A stretch of DNA of 64,000 nt from an uncultured Oscillospiraceae bacterium. Its GTDB lineage: Bacteria > Bacillota > Clostridia > Oscillospirales > Oscillospiraceae. The position numbers and the translations under genes are program-made. Under the pieces are notes generated by a model. The model did not search any database and was not told the DNA's origin. It saw only the letters and a program-made list of their open reading frames with translations. This document shows, one piece after another, positions 60,784 to 64,000 of this stretch; positions within the stretch are counted from its first letter, which is position 1, and each line of letters begins with the position of its first letter. Where the stretch lies: positions 1 to 64,000 of the forward strand of contig CAKTLG010000006.1 of the NCBI GenBank assembly GCA_934572465.1. The letters run 5' to 3'.

Positions 60784-61725
60784 ATGGGTCTTTTCAGCAA
60801 CAGCAAGAAGCCCTGCCCCATCTGCGGCGCGCCCACACCGCGCCTGCTGCCGACAAAGGTGGAGGGCATGCCTATCTGCAAGGAGTGCAGCGCGAAGGTC
60901 GACCTGCCGAACGGTATGCCGGCCGATATGACGCTGGACGGCTTTAAGAAGTATCTCGCCTATTACGAGGCGAACGGGGCGCTGCGCGAGCGCTTCCGCG
61001 AGCAGTACCGCTTTGACTTCGGCCTCTGCACGGGCTGGGTGCTCATCGACTTTACGAACGGGCTGTTCCGCGTGCACGACGCCGACGGGGCGTTCGTGTT
61101 TGAGAAATCGGCGCTCAAGTCCTTCCGCGTGCTGGAGGACAAGGAGGTATTGTTCGAGGGCAGCGCGGCGGGGCTGAAGTGCCATGAGAGCAAGAACCCC
61201 GAGCGCGCGTGGCTCATGGCCACGATGATCGACCGCTTCAACGAAAGGCGCGCCGAGCATGAGCGCATTCTGGAGATGGAGCGCGTGCGCTATCTCAACC
61301 GTCCGAGAGAGGAGTGGTGGGATCGCGAGCGCGAGATCGAGCGCGACAAGCCGCGCTTTACGGAGGCGCCGCCGTTCCGGCGCTTCAACGTGGAGCTGAA
61401 GCTCGACCATCCCTACTGGCCGGCGTATGAGGGCAGCGTCAACGCGCCGGACTACGACGACGATTGCCCGAGCGTGGAGGGGTATCTGCACCGCTATCAG
61501 GAGCAGGTCGACACGATGTACGACCTTTCGCACAAGCTGATGCAGCTGATCGCGCCGAACGCGCCGGAGACCGGCTGGGGCACCGAGAGCGCGGCCGCCG
61601 CGCCGGAGGTGATCTCGGGCGGCGATACCGTAGAGGAGCTCAAGCGCTACAAGGAGCTGCTTGACGCGGGTATTCTGACCGCGGAGGAGTTCGCGGCGAA
61701 GAAAAAGCAGCTGCTGGGCATCTGA
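60784..61725 (+). CDS. DUF4428/SHOCT domain protein
   Basis: A 313-residue cytoplasmic protein with an N-terminal zinc ribbon of DUF4428 type (PCPICGAPTPRLLPTKVEG, then ICKECSAKV), a middle beta-rich domain (RVHDADGAFVFEKSALKSF), a charged Arg/Glu stretch, and a C-terminal SHOCT motif (VEELKRYKELLDAGILTAEE then FAAKKKQLLGI). SHOCT helices mediate oligomerisation. It starts 30 bases past the large secreted protein with AAGGAGAG and ends at a terminator, so the two may share a message. Function is unknown. Confidence 0.85.
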   Translation: MGLFSNSKKPCPICGAPTPRLLPTKVEGMPICKECSAKVDLPNGMPADMTLDGFKKYLAYYEANGALRERFREQYRFDFGLCTGWVLIDFTNGLFRVHDADGAFVFEKSALKSFRVLEDKEVLFEGSAAGLKCHESKNPERAWLMATMIDRFNERRAEHERILEMERVRYLNRPREEWWDREREIERDKPRFTEAPPFRRFNVELKLDHPYWPAYEGSVNAPDYDDDCPSVEGYLHRYQEQVDTMYDLSHKLMQLIAPNAPETGWGTESAAAAPEVISGGDTVEELKRYKELLDAGILTAEEFAAKKKQLLGI

Positions 61726-61745
61726 ATTGCATCGAAACGTACAAC

Positions 61746-61782
61746 AAAAGGGCTTCCGGCCGTTAAGGCCGGAAGCCCTTTT
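61746..61782 (+). terminator. Terminator shared by the SHOCT gene and the leftward sortase gene
   Basis: AAAAGGGCTTCCGGCC, GTTAA loop, GGCCGGAAGCCCTTTT, a 16-bp perfect stem with T/A runs on both sides. Confidence 0.95.
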
Positions 61783-61802
61783 CGCTTGCTGCGGGGTGTG
61801 CG

Positions 61803-62429
61803 CTATCGCGCGGCGGCGGGGATCGCTTCGATCAGCGCGCAGCGCGCGGCAAGGCGCGCGCTGCCGCCGAGCGTGCAGGTGAAGAGCGTGAGCTCCCAGT
61901 CCGAGACGGTCATTTCCCCGATGGCGGTGGGGGAGAGCGTCTCAAGCTCGGCGATCTCGTAGCGGAAGACATTGCCGTCTGCATCGGTGAAGCGTACCTC
62001 GTCGCCGACGGCGGCGCGCGCAAGCGGGCCGAAGTGGGAGCGGTAGTTGTGCGCGGCGATGACAAGGTCGTTCTGATAGGCCGAGCCGCTGTAGCGGCAG
62101 GGGGCGAGCTTCAGCGCGGGATAGCTCCACTCGCTCTGCACGGGGAGCGACAGATCGAGCGACGGGAGCTCCAGAAGACCGATGCAGGAGAGGCCGTCGG
62201 CCTCGCGCGACGGCATGGGCATGGCGGGATCGAGCACATAGTCGGGGATGACGGTCTCGCCGGTGTCGGGCGGGAGCGCCGCGCCGATGGACTTGGTGAG
62301 CGCGGCGGCAGCGCTTGCGGAGGCGGCGTCCGCCCGCGCGGACTGGCGGACGTTCCAGAGCGCGAGCAGTGCGGCGGCAAGCAGCAGCGCTATGCCGAGC
62401 GCGGTGAAGAAGACGGAGCGTTTATGCAT
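61803..62429 (-). CDS. Sortase
   Basis: A 208-residue membrane-anchored transpeptidase. An N-terminal helix (FFTALGIALLLAAALLALW) precedes the sortase barrel: GLLELPSLDLSLPV, the catalytic His in VIAAHNYRSHFGPL, the Cys in LTLFTCTLGGS and the Arg in ARLAARC. Class is uncertain; the HNYRSHFG form is not the class C pattern seen in the neighbour. The first ATG overlaps the LPXTG gene by eight bases, so it is a dedicated enzyme for that substrate or for a housekeeping step of the same pilus-like locus. Confidence 0.88.
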   Translation of the reverse strand: MHKRSVFFTALGIALLLAAALLALWNVRQSARADAASASAAAALTKSIGAALPPDTGETVIPDYVLDPAMPMPSREADGLSCIGLLELPSLDLSLPVQSEWSYPALKLAPCRYSGSAYQNDLVIAAHNYRSHFGPLARAAVGDEVRFTDADGNVFRYEIAELETLSPTAIGEMTVSDWELTLFTCTLGGSARLAARCALIEAIPAAAR

Positions 62430-63450
62430 CGGCGCGCTCCCTTCTGCGCAGCAGCGCGCCGCACAGGAGACTGGCGAGCCCCAGCGCGGCGAGCACGGGA
62501 ACGGGCCACCAGAGCTGCCCCGTCTGCGGCAGACGGCCGCCGTCCGGTGAGCCGCCGCTGTCAGGGGTATCGGGCGTGTCCGGCGCGTCGGGGGATGCGG
62601 GGGAATCAGGCGTGTCGGGCGCGGCAGCGCGGGTGTTGGTGATGACGAAGGTGATGCTCTCGCGGAGGAGGGAAACGGTGTAGCCGCTCACCGGCTCCTC
62701 GGCGACCTGCCAGTCGATCGGGAGGCCGGTATCGCCGTATTTCGGCAGCGCGTCCCAGTGCCAGCGCCAGCCGTTCGCGGCGCTGAGCGTGACGGTGTCG
62801 CAGAGCGCGCCGTCGCGCAGGAGGTAGACGGTGATCGCGTCGGGGCGAAGGGAGGCGTCGCTGCCGTCGTCCCAGCACTTGAGCACGCGGCGGGTGACGG
62901 TGCTGCCGTCGTCCGGCTGCGCGTCATCGCGCGTATGCTTGGGGGAGGCGTCGAGCGCGTAGCGCCAGCCGTCGCCGTCGGGCGAGGGAAGACTGACAAG
63001 GAACGGCTCGGCGGTATAGACGTACTGCCCGTCGGAAAAGGGCTGGCCGGTCACAAGGTACAGGCCCGTGCGGAGCGGCGCGAAGCGCAGCGTGCCGTCG
63101 GCATCCGTTTCTGCGCTGAGGAGCGGCGCGAACGCGCCGCGCGCGGCATAGGCGGCGAGCGTTTCGGCGAGCGCGCGCCAGCTGCCGCCCGAAAGGCCGG
63201 TCAGCTGCACCGGACAGCCGGCGAAATCGCCGGAGAGGGTGAACGCACCGTCGGCGTCCACGTCCGCGACGCGCCAGAGGTCGAAGCGCGCGCCGGAGAC
63301 CGGCGCGCCGTCGTGGGCGTAGCGGATGCTCAGGCTGCCGGTGCGGTCAACGTCGATGGACGCGGCGGCCCTTGCGGGGGAAGCGAGAAGCGTGAGCGCG
63401 GCGAGCAGCGCGCACAGCGCCGCGCCGAAATGCTTACGGGTCAAGGTCAT
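62422..63450 (-). CDS. LPXTG-anchored surface protein with Cna-B-like domains
   Basis: A 342-residue sortase substrate. A signal peptide (ALCALLAALTLLASPARA) precedes a domain with SIRYAHDGAPVSGARFDLWR and TDADGTLRFAPLRTGLYLVT, the layout of pilin/Cna-B modules. A second Cna-B-like unit starts at VTRRVLKCWDDGSDASLRPD. Then a Pro/Asp/Ser tail, LPQTG, a hydrophobic stretch (WWPVPVLAALGLASLLCGAL) and RRRERADA complete the cell-wall sorting signal. The ATG at 63450 with AAGGTGA six bases upstream is preferred to the GTG at 63459. It is flanked by sortases on both sides and is the likely pilus backbone or minor pilin. Confidence 0.9.
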   Translation of the reverse strand: MTLTRKHFGAALCALLAALTLLASPARAAASIDVDRTGSLSIRYAHDGAPVSGARFDLWRVADVDADGAFTLSGDFAGCPVQLTGLSGGSWRALAETLAAYAARGAFAPLLSAETDADGTLRFAPLRTGLYLVTGQPFSDGQYVYTAEPFLVSLPSPDGDGWRYALDASPKHTRDDAQPDDGSTVTRRVLKCWDDGSDASLRPDAITVYLLRDGALCDTVTLSAANGWRWHWDALPKYGDTGLPIDWQVAEEPVSGYTVSLLRESITFVITNTRAAAPDTPDSPASPDAPDTPDTPDSGGSPDGGRLPQTGQLWWPVPVLAALGLASLLCGALLRRRERADA

Positions 63451-64000
63451 GGAGATCACCTTCGTCGGATGGTTTCTTCTTTTTCGGGGCGGATAAAAGC
63501 AGCAGCAGGAGCGCCAGCAGCAGCGGCAGCGCCGCAGCGGGGGCGACGAGCAGCGGCTCGATCCGGATGGCGTCCGCCGTGAGGCGGATGGCCTCGGAGC
63601 GGTTGTCCACGCGATGGCCGCGCACCAGCATACGGTGAGAGTTCACGCCGTAGGGCGTGCAGGTGACGAGCGTGCAGAGATCCTGCTCCTCCTCGATGGC
63701 GAGCGACTGTACCTCGCCGGGCTCGACGATGAGGATGCGGTCGACCTCATAGGTCAGGACCTCGTCGAGCGTGCGGATGACAAATTCGTCGCCCGTCGTG
63801 AGCTGGTCGAGGTTGGTGAAGAGCTTGGCGCTGGGGAGGCCGCGGTGGCCGGAGAGGACGCAGTGGGTGCTTGCGCCGCCGACGGGCAGCGAGCTCCATT
63901 CAAGGTGGCCTACGGCGACCTGCAGCACATCGTCGCTCGTGCCGTGGTAGATCGGCAGGGAGAGCTTGATGGTGGGGATCTCGATATAGCCCATGATGCC
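63434..64000 (-). CDS. Class C (pilin-type) sortase, 5' end outside window
   Basis: At least 188 residues, open to the right edge; an in-frame ATG at 63994 (MGYIEIPTIKLSLPIYHGT) is internal in the family, so the true start lies beyond. Catalytic groups are HCVLSGHRGLPSAKLFTNL (His), LCTLVTCTPYGVNSHR (Cys, Arg) and MLVRGHRV. A C-terminal helix (PLLLALLLLLLSAP) and a Lys-rich tail place it in class C, which builds pili by linking pilins. It overlaps the LPXTG gene by 17 bases and is co-transcribed with it and the second sortase. Confidence 0.93.
   Translation of the reverse strand, partial: GIMGYIEIPTIKLSLPIYHGTSDDVLQVAVGHLEWSSLPVGGASTHCVLSGHRGLPSAKLFTNLDQLTTGDEFVIRTLDEVLTYEVDRILIVEPGEVQSLAIEEEQDLCTLVTCTPYGVNSHRMLVRGHRVDNRSEAIRLTADAIRIEPLLVAPAAALPLLLALLLLLLSAPKKKKPSDEGDLHDLDP

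Noticed and set aside
1..64000. tRNA and rRNA genes
   Set aside because: No cloverleaf with the T-loop GTTCRANNC pattern and no rRNA segment was seen by eye.

Overview
The window reads as chromosomal DNA from a GC-rich anaerobic Firmicute, most likely an Oscillospiraceae-type gut bacterium. The evidence is Firmicute operon order (tepA-smc-ftsY; yhbY-nadD/yqeK-LCP-rsfS-leuS), a T-box leader before leuS, SLH domains, a short ferredoxin:thioredoxin-reductase-like protein, a bile salt hydrolase, and an oxygen-independent purine/urate-type catabolic gene set. The genus cannot be fixed from sequence alone.

Layout. 1-2.5 kb: lower-GC, element-like DNA with a translationally coupled DUF1016_N / low-molecular-weight phosphatase / RhuM cassette, followed by two long perfect palindromes inside a 13-bp direct repeat. 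2.6-8.5 kb: a catabolic unit (M20D amidohydrolase plus a GPH symporter broken by a 4-bp duplication) divergent from a LysR regulator, then a bile salt hydrolase and a TepA-like protease. 8.9-28.5 kb: housekeeping genes (smc, ftsY, rdgB, yhbY, nadD-yqeK fusion, LCP ligase, rsfS, T-box/leuS, rpsU, yqeG, efp, a NifX-thioredoxin fusion with an FTR-like partner, an RluD-like synthase, a GT4 glycosyltransferase).

28.5-53.3 kb is the most notable part: a broken-up island of the ygeW/ygeY/ygfK/ssnA/hydA type, a gene set linked to anaerobic uric acid and purine breakdown in gut bacteria. It holds an 8-oxoguanine-deaminase-like amidohydrolase, a complete BMP-type nucleoside ABC transporter, carbamate kinase, YgeW carbamoyltransferase, YgeY hydrolase, a PAS/HTH regulator, two adjacent fold-type II PLP enzymes, hydantoinase (HydA), an exported 5'-nucleotidase with SLH domains, YgfK and SsnA. 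Read as a pathway, extracellular nucleotides are dephosphorylated, nucleosides are imported, purine-ring intermediates are deaminated, opened and hydrolysed, and carbamoyl groups end as ATP through YgeW and carbamate kinase. No molybdenum hydroxylase and no recognisable ygeX lie in the window; the two PLP enzymes sit where ygeX might be expected.

53.3-64 kb: a 6S RNA gene, a DUF1292 protein, a class A penicillin-binding protein, a 1210-residue secreted repeat protein, a DUF4428/SHOCT protein, and the start of a sortase/LPXTG surface locus cut by the right edge.

An imperfect palindromic repeat family with compensating arm changes occupies two intergenic regions 22 kb apart (8.5 kb and 30.2-30.6 kb).
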